A program made the position numbers and the translations under genes. DNA of 64,000 nucleotides. It comes from Thermaurantimonas sp046295455. Its GTDB lineage: Bacteria; Bacteroidota; Bacteroidia; Flavobacteriales; Schleiferiaceae. The DNA lies in assembly GCA_046295455.1 (NCBI GenBank), contig JBKBNI010000003.1:248001-312000 (forward strand), written 5' to 3'. Shown in pieces: positions 35,695 through 45,421 of the stretch (the stretch's first letter is position 1; every line of letters starts with the position of its first letter). The notes beneath the pieces are model-generated. The model was not told the origin of the DNA. It saw only the letters and a list, made by a program, of their open reading frames with translations, and did no database searches.

Positions 35695-38086
35695 TTCGTT
35701 TTAGAAATAAAGAGCTTCTTTTAATTAATTTAAATTCTTTGTGATTATTTGGTTCCATCTGAAATTCCTCAGGATTTTGAATTACATACGTTCCCTGTCG
35801 CCTGTTCTCAGCGTTATCATTAATTCTTTTAGCATACTCATAATCCAGCCATTTAATTTTCTTTTTTAGAGTCTCGGTATTGATCGCTCTTTGATTTGCG
35901 TTAATATTTCTTAATCTTTTTTCGATCTCTTCCAGTGTTTCATTATTTCCATTACCAGTATTACCCTTATTTTTTCTTTCTTTATTGTTATTACCACCAT
36001 TGCCAGAGACATTGTCTTCGCTTTTGTCAGATGGACTGGACCCCTTATTATCCTCGTTTTCGGTATTATCTTCTGACTCACCTTCCCCTTCCGTTGTGTT
36101 TTGGTTGGAATCACTTAAAAGTTCACTAAGACCGGGTTTCTTCGTGTTGCCTGAATTTGGACTTGAGCAATTGGAATCATTTTTGTTATTCTCAGAATTT
36201 TCTTCACCTGCAGAAAGCTTCTGTTCAATATTTTTTATTAAATTATAAAGTGCTACAGATATATTATTAAGCCTGAAAATAACTGACCTATTATCCACTA
36301 AATTACCGCCGTAATCAAAAGATCTTAATGAATTGTAATCGTTTATAAGAAAATCGTATATAGCTCTTTTTCGAACCATTATGGAATACAAAGAGTCTAA
36401 CATGATCGGCATTAAAGAATTCAAATAAATATCCTTTACATTTTTATATTTACCTCCTTCGATATCGAAAGACAAATTGTTGGACACTAATAATATGTAT
36501 TCAAGTGAAATTTGTTCCTCTATTGTAAGGCTCTCAACATTAAAGTCTGTTTCAACTTTCTTTTCATTTTGCTTCATTCTATTTTTATATTTATTCATCG
36601 TATTTTTTAATTTTTGAACAAGTTGTTCATTTATGAGATCCTTGTTGGAATTTATATTTTTTTCTCTTTCAATTAATACATCGATTATCTCTGAGGCAAG
36701 TAGTTTTAATTCATTTGCTCTGATCTTATTTTGGTTATTATTTTCTTCAAGAATGGTGTTAAAAACTTCAGCTAAATTCTGCAAACGATCAATATATTTT
36801 TCGAACGAATAATTTCTTGAATTTTCAATTAATTCATTGACAATTTCTATCAACTGAGCTTCAATATCATTCAGAATATTTAAAGAATTTTTGCCAGCAA
36901 ATGAATAATTAGCATCATTATACTGAGTTTCTTGCCTATTTATTACAATTTCGGAAGTTTGATTGCAAATATTTTTCACATTAATCGTGTATGATTGGAG
37001 TGTATCAAGAGAGAATTCGACTGCCCTACTTCTTTGATCAATAGAATATACACTGCCATTTATCAATATTAACTTTATTCCCAGGTCATCCAAAACTTTT
37101 ACTAAATATTCACCATCAAATTTTGTATAAGTAATAATTGGTTTTGAAATTTCTACTGCCTTGAAAATGATATCTAAAGAATCACAAAAATAAGAATTAC
37201 AAAAAGAGATTACCACATTTGTATCTTTTTCAATAAAAAACTTGGTTTCTATCTTACGGTGTTCTGCACCGTTAAATAATGCTTTTATCTCTATGTAAGA
37301 GTTTCGGAAAACCGATACATCAAAAACATTGCGATATTCACGAATAATAATGTCATTGTAATTGGTCCTAATGAATAAATTATTTAATCTCGGCCTGCCA
37401 TGCACCACAACTTTTCTTTCTACAACATTATTATTTAATTTGATTCGAAGCTTATCATTTAATGGATTTGCAAGACCTATAAAAAACTTTTCGCTACTGC
37501 ATGGGAAATTATTGTTTCCATACTCAACAAGCAGATTTTCATTGGGAATATCAATTGATAAATAAATACTATCTCCTTCGAGATATTCCTCTTTGTCCAG
37601 TTGAATATTAAGTTTAGATATGTATTCATTGAATGGATTTTCAAAACGTGGTATGTTGAATTTTGCAAAACTGAAAATAGATAATACAGCCAACAGCATT
37701 AAAAATGATATTAGTGTTTTTTTTAGGCCTTTAAAATTTATATTATGTAATCTTTTTTGTAACTCATATTTTGAGTATGGATCACTGTTAATAATTAAAA
37801 ATCTTTGTACCTTATAAGACCTAAAGTCATCAACCGATAAAAAATTTTTAAGCAGGAATTCACGCGTATTATAAAACAAAAAGAATAAAATATATAAAAC
37901 AAAAAGTAGAGATATTAAATAGAATAATAGTTTATTAGTCAACAAAATACTTTCGAAGATATGATAGTTAATAATTTTGGTTGAAAAAAAATTTAAAATC
38001 GCATTAATATTAACGAAAAAAAACAAGATGATTGCTGCCCCTACAGCAAATGGAACTGAAAGTCTTAAAATCCATTTTCTATTCAA
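35681..38086 (-). CDS. DUF4175-like large membrane protein
   Basis: 801-aa protein with several N-terminal membrane helices (about 11-27, 45-70 and 122-142), a long extracytoplasmic beta/helical region and coiled-coil-prone helices from about 410 to 640. A low-complexity Asn/Ser/Glu/Gly/Lys stretch (about 640-735) and a short conserved-looking tail with LDYEYAKRINDNAENR follow. Position directly before ybeY and mnmG is that of DUF4175 proteins in Bacteroidota, which are usually longer (about 1,100 aa), so this is a shortened or divergent member. The gene is strongly A+T-rich. Function unknown; cell-envelope role inferred only from topology. Confidence 0.7.
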   Translation of the reverse strand: MNRKWILRLSVPFAVGAAIILFFFVNINAILNFFSTKIINYHIFESILLTNKLLFYLISLLFVLYILFFLFYNTREFLLKNFLSVDDFRSYKVQRFLIINSDPYSKYELQKRLHNINFKGLKKTLISFLMLLAVLSIFSFAKFNIPRFENPFNEYISKLNIQLDKEEYLEGDSIYLSIDIPNENLLVEYGNNNFPCSSEKFFIGLANPLNDKLRIKLNNNVVERKVVVHGRPRLNNLFIRTNYNDIIIREYRNVFDVSVFRNSYIEIKALFNGAEHRKIETKFFIEKDTNVVISFCNSYFCDSLDIIFKAVEISKPIITYTKFDGEYLVKVLDDLGIKLILINGSVYSIDQRSRAVEFSLDTLQSYTINVKNICNQTSEIVINRQETQYNDANYSFAGKNSLNILNDIEAQLIEIVNELIENSRNYSFEKYIDRLQNLAEVFNTILEENNNQNKIRANELKLLASEIIDVLIEREKNINSNKDLINEQLVQKLKNTMNKYKNRMKQNEKKVETDFNVESLTIEEQISLEYILLVSNNLSFDIEGGKYKNVKDIYLNSLMPIMLDSLYSIMVRKRAIYDFLINDYNSLRSFDYGGNLVDNRSVIFRLNNISVALYNLIKNIEQKLSAGEENSENNKNDSNCSSPNSGNTKKPGLSELLSDSNQNTTEGEGESEDNTENEDNKGSSPSDKSEDNVSGNGGNNNKERKNKGNTGNGNNETLEEIEKRLRNINANQRAINTETLKKKIKWLDYEYAKRINDNAENRRQGTYVIQNPEEFQMEPNNHKEFKLIKRSSLFLKRNDLY

Positions 38087-38100
38087 TGTACTCTAATTTT

Positions 38101-38108
38101 TAAATTTG
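38101..38108 (+). promoter_or_regulatory. Candidate -7 promoter element for gltX
   Basis: TAAATTTG matches TAnnTTTG and lies 13 bp before the gltX ATG, implying a very short leader of under 10 nt. A matching TTTG -33 box is not obvious. The 35-bp gap is shared with the divergent DUF4175-like gene, so control elements are compact. Confidence 0.35.
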
Positions 38109-38121
38109 CACAAATTTACAA

Positions 38122-39621
38122 ATGAGAAGAGTACGTTTTGCACCAAGTCCAACCGGACCATTACACATGGGAGGAGTCCGAACTGCATTGTATAACTATC
38201 TGTTTGCCAAACAAGTCGGAGGAAAATTTATATTAAGAATCGAAGATACAGACCAATCGAGAACGGTACCCTATGCCGAAACATACATCTTCGAAACTCT
38301 AAAATGGCTTAACATCATACCTGATGAAGGATTTAGTGATGCGGAGCGTAATCAATACAAGCAATCAAACAGAAAGGAAATATACAAGCGATATGTAAAT
38401 CAACTTGTTGAAAGTGGTGCAGCATATCTTGCATTTGATACTCAAGAAGAATTAGATAAAACACGAAACACATTTTCACAAAGTGGAAAAGCCTGGCAAT
38501 ATGACAGTATTACACGCCAGTACATGCGTAACAGTTTAAGTCTGTCATCTGAAGAGGTACAAAAATTACTGGACAACAATACTCCTTTTGTAGTCAGATT
38601 AAAATTCGACAGAAATCAGGAAATTAAATTTCATGACCTAATTCGAGGTACGGTAGCCTTCAATACAAACAATTTGGATGACAAAATATTGTTTAAATCA
38701 GACGGTATGCCCACATACCATTTGGCAAATGTGGTAGATGACTATTTAATGGGGATAACCCATGTAATCCGTGGAGAAGAATGGCTACCCTCTACTCCCG
38801 TGCATGTAATGCTATACAAGCAACTGGGTATCGAAGACAAAATGCCAGAGTTTGCGCACCTTCCACTGCTGTTAAAGCCGGATGGCAACGGGAAACTAAG
38901 CAAACGTGATGGTGAAAAATATGGCTTTCCAGTATTTCCCCTAAAGTTTACGTCAGAAGAACAAAGAGAAATTGAAGGATACAGGGAAATCGGATTCCTT
39001 CCCGAAGCATTTTTAAATATGCTTTCGCTACTGGGATGGAACCCCGGTACGGATCAAGAAATTTTTACACTCCAGGAGTTAATTGATCTATTTGCAATCA
39101 ATAAAATTTCAAAATCGGGCGCAAAATTCAGTTATCAAAAAGCACTTTGGATAAACCACATTCATATAAAAAATGCATCCGTAGATTATTTGCTAAAATA
39201 TATAACTGAGACATTTAAAGAAAAATCATTCAATCTACAATTACTTGAAAAAGTTATAGAGGTTGATAAACAACGTGTGAATTTATTGACAGATATAATA
39301 GAAGATTACAATCATTCAGAACAATACGAGGACTATTGTGATTACAATTTTCTAGAAGAACAACTAAAAAAAGCCGACCTTAATGTAATTAATAACTTAG
39401 TAACTTTTCTGGAAAATATATCATTTACGGACAGCGAGGAGATTGATCGGCAGTTTAAAACATTCCTGGAGTCAAACAATGTAAAAATAGGAAAAATTGG
39501 TCTAAGTATAAGAGCCCTTTTATTTGGAAAAAAAACTGGTCCGACAATTACAGAAATCTTATATATCTTAGGAAAAGAAGAAACGATAAGGAGACTAAAA
39601 AGAGCCTTCAATGGAATTTAA
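38122..39621 (+). CDS. gltX: Glutamyl-tRNA synthetase
   Basis: 499-aa class I aminoacyl-tRNA synthetase charging tRNA-Glu. The HIGH motif appears within FAPSPTGPLHMGGVRTALY (residues 6-24) and the KMSKS loop as KLSKRDGEKYGFPVFP. RIEDTDQSR and HVIRGEEWLPSTPVH are further signatures. Length is normal for a discriminating bacterial GluRS. Followed by folB, with an 11-bp overlap. Confidence 0.96.
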   Translation: MRRVRFAPSPTGPLHMGGVRTALYNYLFAKQVGGKFILRIEDTDQSRTVPYAETYIFETLKWLNIIPDEGFSDAERNQYKQSNRKEIYKRYVNQLVESGAAYLAFDTQEELDKTRNTFSQSGKAWQYDSITRQYMRNSLSLSSEEVQKLLDNNTPFVVRLKFDRNQEIKFHDLIRGTVAFNTNNLDDKILFKSDGMPTYHLANVVDDYLMGITHVIRGEEWLPSTPVHVMLYKQLGIEDKMPEFAHLPLLLKPDGNGKLSKRDGEKYGFPVFPLKFTSEEQREIEGYREIGFLPEAFLNMLSLLGWNPGTDQEIFTLQELIDLFAINKISKSGAKFSYQKALWINHIHIKNASVDYLLKYITETFKEKSFNLQLLEKVIEVDKQRVNLLTDIIEDYNHSEQYEDYCDYNFLEEQLKKADLNVINNLVTFLENISFTDSEEIDRQFKTFLESNNVKIGKIGLSIRALLFGKKTGPTITEILYILGKEETIRRLKRAFNGI

Positions 39622-39958
39622 AATTAATTTAAACAATATCCGACTACATGCTTTCATAGGGTGTTTGAAGGAAGAATCAATCATCGGAACTGATTTTATT
39701 ATTAACATTGAAATTACCACCAACAATGTCTCTTATGAATCAGATTCTTTGACTGCAACAGTTGACTACTGTTATATCTATCAAATAATAAAAGAAGAAA
39801 GCCAATGTAGATACAATTTAATAGAAACATTAGCGCACAAAATCATGCAAAGAATAAAAAATATTCAATTAGTACATTCATGTAAAGTAGAAATTAAAAA
39901 ATTAAATCCTCCTATAAACGGAGATGTTGAATCTGTAGCTGTTATATTTGCATCTTAA
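39611..39958 (+). CDS. folB: Dihydroneopterin aldolase
   Basis: 115-aa FolB of folate biosynthesis, converting 7,8-dihydroneopterin to 6-hydroxymethyl-dihydropterin and glycolaldehyde. NNIRLHAFIGCLKEESIIGTDF is the start of the tunnelling fold, VDYCYIYQIIKEE and NLIETLAHKIMQRI follow, and the catalytic lysine is expected in KKLNPPINGDVESVAVIF. The gene overlaps gltX by 11 bp, so translation is likely coupled. Confidence 0.92.
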   Translation: MEFKINLNNIRLHAFIGCLKEESIIGTDFIINIEITTNNVSYESDSLTATVDYCYIYQIIKEESQCRYNLIETLAHKIMQRIKNIQLVHSCKVEIKKLNPPINGDVESVAVIFAS

Positions 39959-39963
39959 ATCAT

Positions 39964-40034
39964 GGTTCTGTGGCCGAGGGGCTAGGCAGAGGTCTGCAAA
40001 ACCTCCTACACCGGTTCGAATCCGGTCGGAACCT
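39964..40034 (+). tRNA. tRNA-Cys (GCA)
   Basis: 71-nt cloverleaf. Acceptor GGTTCTG pairs with CGGAACC (one G-U), discriminator U73 as usual for tRNA-Cys. The anticodon stem GAGGT/ACCTC encloses the loop CTGCAAA, anticodon GCA. The T arm is ACCGG-TTCGAAT-CCGGT. CCA is not encoded. It starts 5 bp after the folB stop, so it may be transcribed with gltX-folB. Confidence 0.96.
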
Positions 40035-40069
40035 CAGCTTCTCTTTTGCAAATATCCAACAATACATTC

Positions 40070-41599
40070 ATGCAATCTTTTGACTTATTGTCGTTAGGAG
40101 CTTCATATCCAGGTACATGGATAGGTTCATCAGGACTCCATCACAATCAGACCTTTCCATCCTATTCACCAATTGACGGAGCTTATCTGGGTTCAGTTTC
40201 CAAAACCTCAGATGAACAGTATAAACAAGTCGTTGCAAAAGCCCATGAAGCTTTCAAGCAATGGAGAAAAGTACCCGCACCAAAAAGAGGACTCTTTGTG
40301 CGAAGACTTGCCGATGAAATAAGAAAACGAAAAAATAACCTTGCACACCTCATAAGTCTTGAAATGGGAAAGCCGTTTCAGGAGAGTCTGGGAGAAGTAC
40401 AGGAGATTATTGATATCTGTGATTTTGCCACCGGCCTCTCCAGGCAATTATATGGCTTGACTATCGCTTCAGAAAGACCACAACACAAAATGACAGAAAC
40501 ATGGCATCCTTATGGAATCGTCGGAATCATAAGTGCTTTTAATTTTCCTATGGCTGTGTGGAGCTGGAATGCCGTGATCGCATGGGTCTGTGGGAATGTA
40601 TGCATTTGGAAACCTAGTGAAAAAACTCCGCTTTGTGCGATTGCTATACAAAAAATTGTCAGCCAAATCATCGACGAAGAGAAATTACCGCAAGGATTAT
40701 CTTGTCTAATCAACGGAGATTATCAAGTAGGACAACTTTTGGCCGCAGACCATAATATATCACTGGTGTCTGCTACAGGAAGTACAAAAATGGGGAAGGA
40801 AGTAGCGAAGACCGTTTCAGAAAGACTTGGAAGATATTTATTGGAATTAGGTGGAAATAATGCGATTATAATCACCGAATCAGCTGACCTGAAAATTGTA
40901 ATTCCTGCAGTAGTTTTCGGGGCAACGGGTACATGTGGCCAAAGATGCACTACTACAAGAAGACTAATTGTCCAAAAGAACATTTATAAAAAAGTAGTTG
41001 CATCTCTTAAGTACGCATACAAACAATTAAAAGTAGGTAATCCTTTAGACGAAAAAAATCATATAGGACCTTTGATTGACGAATCTGCTGTAAAATCATA
41101 CCAACAAGCCATTGAAACTGCGATAAAACATGGTGCAGAAATAATCGTAGAAGGTGATATTCTTCAAGGTGAGGAATTTAAATCAGGATGTTATGTAAGG
41201 CCATGTATTCTGGCAGTGCAACCCAGTAATCCTATTGTTAAAGTAGAGACTTTTGCACCTATATTGTATGTCATGGAATACGATACCCTTGAAGAAGCTA
41301 TTAAAATCCATAACGATGTCCCCCAAGGCTTATCATCCGCCATCATGACTCTAAATATTCGAGAAGCTGAATTTTTCCTATCTGCTGAGGGAAGTGATTG
41401 TGGTATTGCCAATGTAAACATTGGAACATCGGGTGCTGAAATTGGCGGAGCTTTTGGTGGTGAAAAAGAAACCGGGGGTGGCAGAGAGAGTGGAAGTGAC
41501 TCATGGAAAAACTATATGAGAAGGCAAACCTCAACCATAAATTATGGTGAGCAGTTACCTCTGGCACAGGGAATAAAATTTTCTTTGGACATTAATTAA
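40070..41599 (+). CDS. ALDH7-type aldehyde dehydrogenase
   Basis: 509-aa NAD(P)-dependent aldehyde dehydrogenase closest to the antiquitin (ALDH7A1, alpha-aminoadipic semialdehyde dehydrogenase) group. LELGGNNAIIITESAD holds the general-base glutamate, GTCGQRCTTTRRL the nucleophilic cysteine. The C-terminal GGEKETGGGRESGSDSWKNYMRR is the antiquitin-specific tail that recognises aminoadipate semialdehyde. A role in lysine catabolism is likely. ATG 40070 is chosen over TTG 40046; it lies 35 bp after the tRNA-Cys gene. Confidence 0.92.
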   Translation: MQSFDLLSLGASYPGTWIGSSGLHHNQTFPSYSPIDGAYLGSVSKTSDEQYKQVVAKAHEAFKQWRKVPAPKRGLFVRRLADEIRKRKNNLAHLISLEMGKPFQESLGEVQEIIDICDFATGLSRQLYGLTIASERPQHKMTETWHPYGIVGIISAFNFPMAVWSWNAVIAWVCGNVCIWKPSEKTPLCAIAIQKIVSQIIDEEKLPQGLSCLINGDYQVGQLLAADHNISLVSATGSTKMGKEVAKTVSERLGRYLLELGGNNAIIITESADLKIVIPAVVFGATGTCGQRCTTTRRLIVQKNIYKKVVASLKYAYKQLKVGNPLDEKNHIGPLIDESAVKSYQQAIETAIKHGAEIIVEGDILQGEEFKSGCYVRPCILAVQPSNPIVKVETFAPILYVMEYDTLEEAIKIHNDVPQGLSSAIMTLNIREAEFFLSAEGSDCGIANVNIGTSGAEIGGAFGGEKETGGGRESGSDSWKNYMRRQTSTINYGEQLPLAQGIKFSLDIN

Positions 41600-41603
41600 A
41601 TTG

Positions 41604-42185
41604 TCAAACGATCAGTTGAGGAAAATGCTCTAATATTATCGGATTGCGGTTTTGAATGAAACAACTGAGCTTTAACCCTGCTACTACAGAAATACAATCA
41701 GTAATATGACCTTTATGAACCAGTGAAATAAATTCAAGTACATGAATTTTTTTTACATCCAACAGCTCCGTCTCATCGTGTGACGTTTTATCAAAAGACA
41801 ATCCTCCTGCTAAAAAAATATAAGATAATTCATCGGTTGCGCTATTACTTAAGCTTAGCTCTTGAATTAAGAACCATTTTTCGGCCGTAGCACCAATTTC
41901 TTCTTTTAACTCCCTTTTGGCACTTTCCAAAACATCCTCATTTTCGGGTCCACCTCCCTCAGGTATCTCCCATGAATACTTTGAAAGGGGATATCTGTAC
42001 TGGCCTACAATATAAGTAAATCCATGATCATCAATAGGGACAATACCTATTGCATAGTTTTTAAAATGTACCAGGCCATAAATGCCCTTCCCACCGTTTG
42101 GATTCAGTACATCTCGGTGATGAACCCGTATCCAGTTGTTTTCATACACAACCGAATCGGAAAGAGTAGTCCATGGATTTTTCAT
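41604..42185 (-). CDS. NUDIX hydrolase (ADP-ribose pyrophosphatase-like)
   Basis: 193-aa NUDIX protein. The box GGGPENEDVLESAKRELKEEIGA contains the REL-EE-G core that binds Mg2+. An upstream YRYPLSKYSWEIPEGGG stretch is typical of ADP-ribose/NDP-sugar pyrophosphatases (NudF group). Probably cleaves ADP-ribose or a related nucleoside diphosphate sugar. The start overlaps the preceding MORN-like repeat gene by 4 bp. Confidence 0.88.
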   Translation of the reverse strand: MKNPWTTLSDSVVYENNWIRVHHRDVLNPNGGKGIYGLVHFKNYAIGIVPIDDHGFTYIVGQYRYPLSKYSWEIPEGGGPENEDVLESAKRELKEEIGATAEKWFLIQELSLSNSATDELSYIFLAGGLSFDKTSHDETELLDVKKIHVLEFISLVHKGHITDCISVVAGLKLSCFIQNRNPIILEHFPQLIV

Positions 42186-43741
42186 CTTTTATTGATTTTT
42201 ACCCCATTGTATTTTATTTCCATATTGGAATTGTATTCAATAGTTAAGTATCGAACACCTTTTTCATCATAAAACGACCATATACCTTCTCTCTTTCCAT
42301 TTGAATAGTTTCCTGAAATCATCAAATTACCGTTGAAATAATACATACTGTATCTTCCATTTTCCAGGTCATTTTCGTAAAAAGTGGTGGAGCGTAAAAC
42401 ATTCTCTTCATAAAATGTTTGCCATTTGCCAGATTTCATATCGTCTTTGTAGGTACCTGTCTCAATAAAGGATTGTATTTTCAGAAACCATGGTCCTGAC
42501 TTATAACCTTCATCGTAGAATACTTTTTTTACAATTTCACCCTCACAGTTGTATTCAGTAAATTCTCCATCTTCCTTGCCATTAATGTATGTACCTATTT
42601 TCAAAACTTTTCCGTTGGTACAATACATGGTCCACAATCCGTGGGGAAAATCGTTTTTGTACTCACCTTTTTGTTCAAGGGAGCCATCCATATAAAAGTA
42701 CTCCCAAACTCCTTCTTTTTTACCGTTTATATAGCTTCCTCTGGACCGTGTTAGACCATTTTCATAATATTCAATCCACAGACCGGTTTTAAGATTATTA
42801 TCTGAATAATTACCTCTTTTTTCAATCTTACCAGTGGAACTAAAATGAATGCTTTCCCTGTATTTTCCATTTATATCGTAAAAATTATGACGCCCTACAG
42901 GTATGGTGTCTTGTATGTACAAACCTTCTTGCTTTATGATGCGGGAGCCCTCATAAAAGATACGTTTAAAATTCACGGAACCAGTCCCTGCATCGGTGAT
43001 CAGTACACCATGGCGCCAGATTTCTGAACGTATTAATTCCCCATTGACATTATAAAATTTAAATAGGCCATTTTTAAGGCCGGAAGAATAAAAACCTTCC
43101 TCTTTCACTGAGAAGTTATCGTAGAAAGACATATACAATCCTTCTTTCCCCCCAAATTCGTTTTTTCGGTTTACTTTCAATTGTCGGGTTAATACACCAT
43201 TGGCATAGGTTAAAATGGTAATGACTGTTCCGGAAGTATCAAATTCAAAAGCGTTTCCGTGTTCTTTACCATCTTTAAAAGAATACACATATTTTAAAAA
43301 ACCTAATTCGTAAGAATATTTTCTGCCGAAAATAGTATCGTTTACAAAGATGCAGGAATCCTTAATTAAGCCATTCTCGTATGATACATATTTTCCGTTT
43401 TTTCGACCCTGGCGATATTCAATTACATGAGCAACAGCTCCGGTGGTGTCATAGAATATCCAGGGTCCTTCGAGTTCAAAGTTTACTCTATTTCCTTCAC
43501 TTTTTTTAACACCGGAACTGTAAAAATTAATCCAGTATCCATCGGGTTTGCCGTCGCGCATAAATCCTCTTCCCGCAAGAGGGCCATCCGGATAGTATAA
43601 TTCGATTTGCTTGAGCCCATCATTGGACTGGGAATATGTTAATAAACTTTGAACACATAAACATATAATAATTAAAAATTTTTTCTTTTTCAGGTGTATT
43701 ATTATTAAAGTGTTAATACAGTTATAAAAAAATAACAACAA
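42182..43741 (-). CDS. Secreted MORN-like (YwqK-type) repeat protein
   Basis: About 519 aa, built almost entirely of 20-24-residue repeats of the form GxWxxYxxNGxxxxxGxYxNGKxx, for example around GLWIEYYENG, GVWEYFYMDG, GLWTMYCTNG and GIWSFYDEKG. This is the MORN_2/YwqK repeat common in Bacteroidota exported proteins. A signal peptide (KKKKFLIIICLCVQSLLTYSQS) is clear, but no ATG precedes it in frame; a TTG at 43741 or a CTG before the lysines must serve as start. Function unknown; beta-hairpin rod, possibly a surface or envelope scaffold. Coupled to the NUDIX gene. Confidence 0.8.
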   Translation of the reverse strand: MLLFFYNCINTLIIIHLKKKKFLIIICLCVQSLLTYSQSNDGLKQIELYYPDGPLAGRGFMRDGKPDGYWINFYSSGVKKSEGNRVNFELEGPWIFYDTTGAVAHVIEYRQGRKNGKYVSYENGLIKDSCIFVNDTIFGRKYSYELGFLKYVYSFKDGKEHGNAFEFDTSGTVITILTYANGVLTRQLKVNRKNEFGGKEGLYMSFYDNFSVKEEGFYSSGLKNGLFKFYNVNGELIRSEIWRHGVLITDAGTGSVNFKRIFYEGSRIIKQEGLYIQDTIPVGRHNFYDINGKYRESIHFSSTGKIEKRGNYSDNNLKTGLWIEYYENGLTRSRGSYINGKKEGVWEYFYMDGSLEQKGEYKNDFPHGLWTMYCTNGKVLKIGTYINGKEDGEFTEYNCEGEIVKKVFYDEGYKSGPWFLKIQSFIETGTYKDDMKSGKWQTFYEENVLRSTTFYENDLENGRYSMYYFNGNLMISGNYSNGKREGIWSFYDEKGVRYLTIEYNSNMEIKYNGVKINKR

Positions 43742-44061
43742 GGCTTGCAGATTAGATTTATCAAATTTAGAAAAGAGTTTTTAAACGATAGATCTTTTAG
43801 ATTGATTTAATAATCAGTGAATTATTAGGGTTATTAACATCGGTTGATATTTAAAATCAAACAAAAATTTCTAATAACTTATCCTGTCAATTTTGTTGAT
43901 AATCCAAAGTTGAATGTTGCTTTTATTTTCAAAAACAGTAAAAAAATTTCATATCCATTGTCGGTTATTGGTGTATGTAAAAAAACAATTCAATAAAAAA
44001 AATAGAGTTTTTGTAAGTTATTACGTTTTGTTAACAAAGTAAATTTGTAAAAATATTGGAT
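43742..44061. other. A+T-rich intergenic region between divergent genes
   Basis: 320-bp gap between the MORN-like repeat gene and rpiB. It is very rich in A and T, with poly-A/poly-T runs. A TAnnTTTG promoter element for rpiB is present near its right end. I see no convincing small ORF, tRNA, long inverted repeat or DnaA-box cluster in it. Confidence 0.6.
44040..44047 (+). promoter_or_regulatory. Candidate -7 promoter element for rpiB
   Basis: TAAATTTG fits TAnnTTTG exactly and lies 14 bp before the rpiB ATG, giving a leader of about 8 nt. TTTG boxes exist upstream (44010-44013 and 44027-44030) but neither is at the preferred 17-23 bp distance. Confidence 0.4.
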
Positions 44062-44484
44062 ATGAAAGTAGCTGTGGCTTCCGATCACGCAGGATTTGAA
44101 TTGAAAGAATTTTTAATTTTAAACCTAACGGAGTTTTCTATAATTGATTTAGGCACCTATACATCCGAAAGCACAGACTACCCCGACTATGGTCATAAAC
44201 TGGCTCGCGAAATAGAGTCTGGCAATGTAAACTGGGGGATAGCAATATGTGGCAGTGGTAATGGTATCAATATGACTGTTAATAAACATAAAGGTGTAAG
44301 AGGTGCATTGTGCTGGACACTTGAGATTGCGAAGCTTGCTCGTGCTCATAACAATGCCAATGTGATCTCTTTACCTGCGCGATTTGTATCTTATGAAGCA
44401 GCTCTACAGATGGTAAAGGTATTTTTGACTACACCCTTCGAAGGAGGCAGACATGAACGCAGAATACGTAAAATTGCTGACTAA
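44062..44484 (+). CDS. rpiB: Ribose-5-phosphate isomerase B
   Basis: 140-aa RpiB/LacAB-family isomerase interconverting ribose-5-P and ribulose-5-P. AVASDHAGFELKEFL, the cysteine base in ICGSGNGINMTVNK and AHNNANVISLPARF are the active-site signatures; FEGGRHERRIRKI closes the protein. ATG 44062 is preferred over TTG 44056. Not in an obvious operon; the next gene is convergent. Confidence 0.95.
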   Translation: MKVAVASDHAGFELKEFLILNLTEFSIIDLGTYTSESTDYPDYGHKLAREIESGNVNWGIAICGSGNGINMTVNKHKGVRGALCWTLEIAKLARAHNNANVISLPARFVSYEAALQMVKVFLTTPFEGGRHERRIRKIAD

Positions 44485-44526
44485 AGGTTCAATAATAAGG
44501 ATCTTGCAATGTAAATCAGTTCTCAT

Positions 44527-45360
44527 TTAAATAGATGCCACTTCTGAAATAAATGCCTTTAAAACGTCGGATTTGATAAAAGGTCTTAAGGATTCTAGAT
44601 CTATTTTAAATTCAATTACGCCTTCGCTGTATGGAGCGATTTCATACACATTGTACTTAAATACTACATAATCCCTTTCAAAAATAAAATTATCTGGTAT
44701 ATAAAATCGATTATCCGGAAAATTAAAACGTACTTCATTGATGTCGGCCCTCTCATCAATACCATATTGTAATCTGAATGACTTTTCACATAGTTTTACA
44801 AAATCGACATCATTTACAAAGGCACTATCAAGAGTAATTCTGTTTCCATTGTACAGATTGTAGTTTAGATATCTTATGAAACTGATGCCATGTGCACCGC
44901 CTCTATAACTATATGAATTAATAACAACACTTAACAGACCTCTGCCATTATTCACAACATCCAGCATATACATTATTTCCCATGGAAGGTTGTAATCTTT
45001 TATATCTGAAATCAGATTTTTATATTCTTCCACAAGTAAATCAACCAATTCGTCAATATTCTTTGCTTTTGATGCCTCTTCACCCTCTATCAATAAAATT
45101 TCTTTTTCGATATCCAACTCTATATTTACAGCTGTTGGATCAGATACTCCTGATTTGATATCCAGGGTTTGAATTTTAATTTTTGCACAAGGACTCTGGA
45201 GGGATTCGCAGTTGCCGATTTCTTTTGACCGTGTTTTGACTGCATATTCCACAGAATCATAAATTTTATCTGAAGCTTTGAAGGAGTCATCCTCAAATTG
45301 ACATGATTGAATGCAAATCAAAAAAATAGATAATAAGAAAAAATTACGACTGGAAGACAT
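44527..45360 (-). CDS. DUF3298/RsiV-like lipoprotein
   Basis: 277-aa lipoprotein (signal peptide with lipobox IQSC, then QFEDDS). The C-terminal half has the DUF3298 pattern: YRGGAHGISFIRYLNYNLYNGNRITLDSAF and FYIPDNFIFERDYVVFKYNVYEIAPYSEGVIEFKI. RsiV of Bacillus uses this fold to bind lysozyme; here there is no anti-sigma segment, so only the extracytoplasmic domain is shared. Monocistronic, before the metal-efflux operon. Confidence 0.85.
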   Translation of the reverse strand: MSSSRNFFLLSIFLICIQSCQFEDDSFKASDKIYDSVEYAVKTRSKEIGNCESLQSPCAKIKIQTLDIKSGVSDPTAVNIELDIEKEILLIEGEEASKAKNIDELVDLLVEEYKNLISDIKDYNLPWEIMYMLDVVNNGRGLLSVVINSYSYRGGAHGISFIRYLNYNLYNGNRITLDSAFVNDVDFVKLCEKSFRLQYGIDERADINEVRFNFPDNRFYIPDNFIFERDYVVFKYNVYEIAPYSEGVIEFKIDLESLRPFIKSDVLKAFISEVASI

Positions 45361-45421
45361 TAATGTGTAATATAAGATTGTGCTAATGTAAAGAATTTTT
45401 GATTATAAATATTCCAGGTGG

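Noticed and set aside
35911..36248. Several short frames in the DUF4175-like insert
   Set aside because: Artefacts of the low-complexity codon repeats on either strand.
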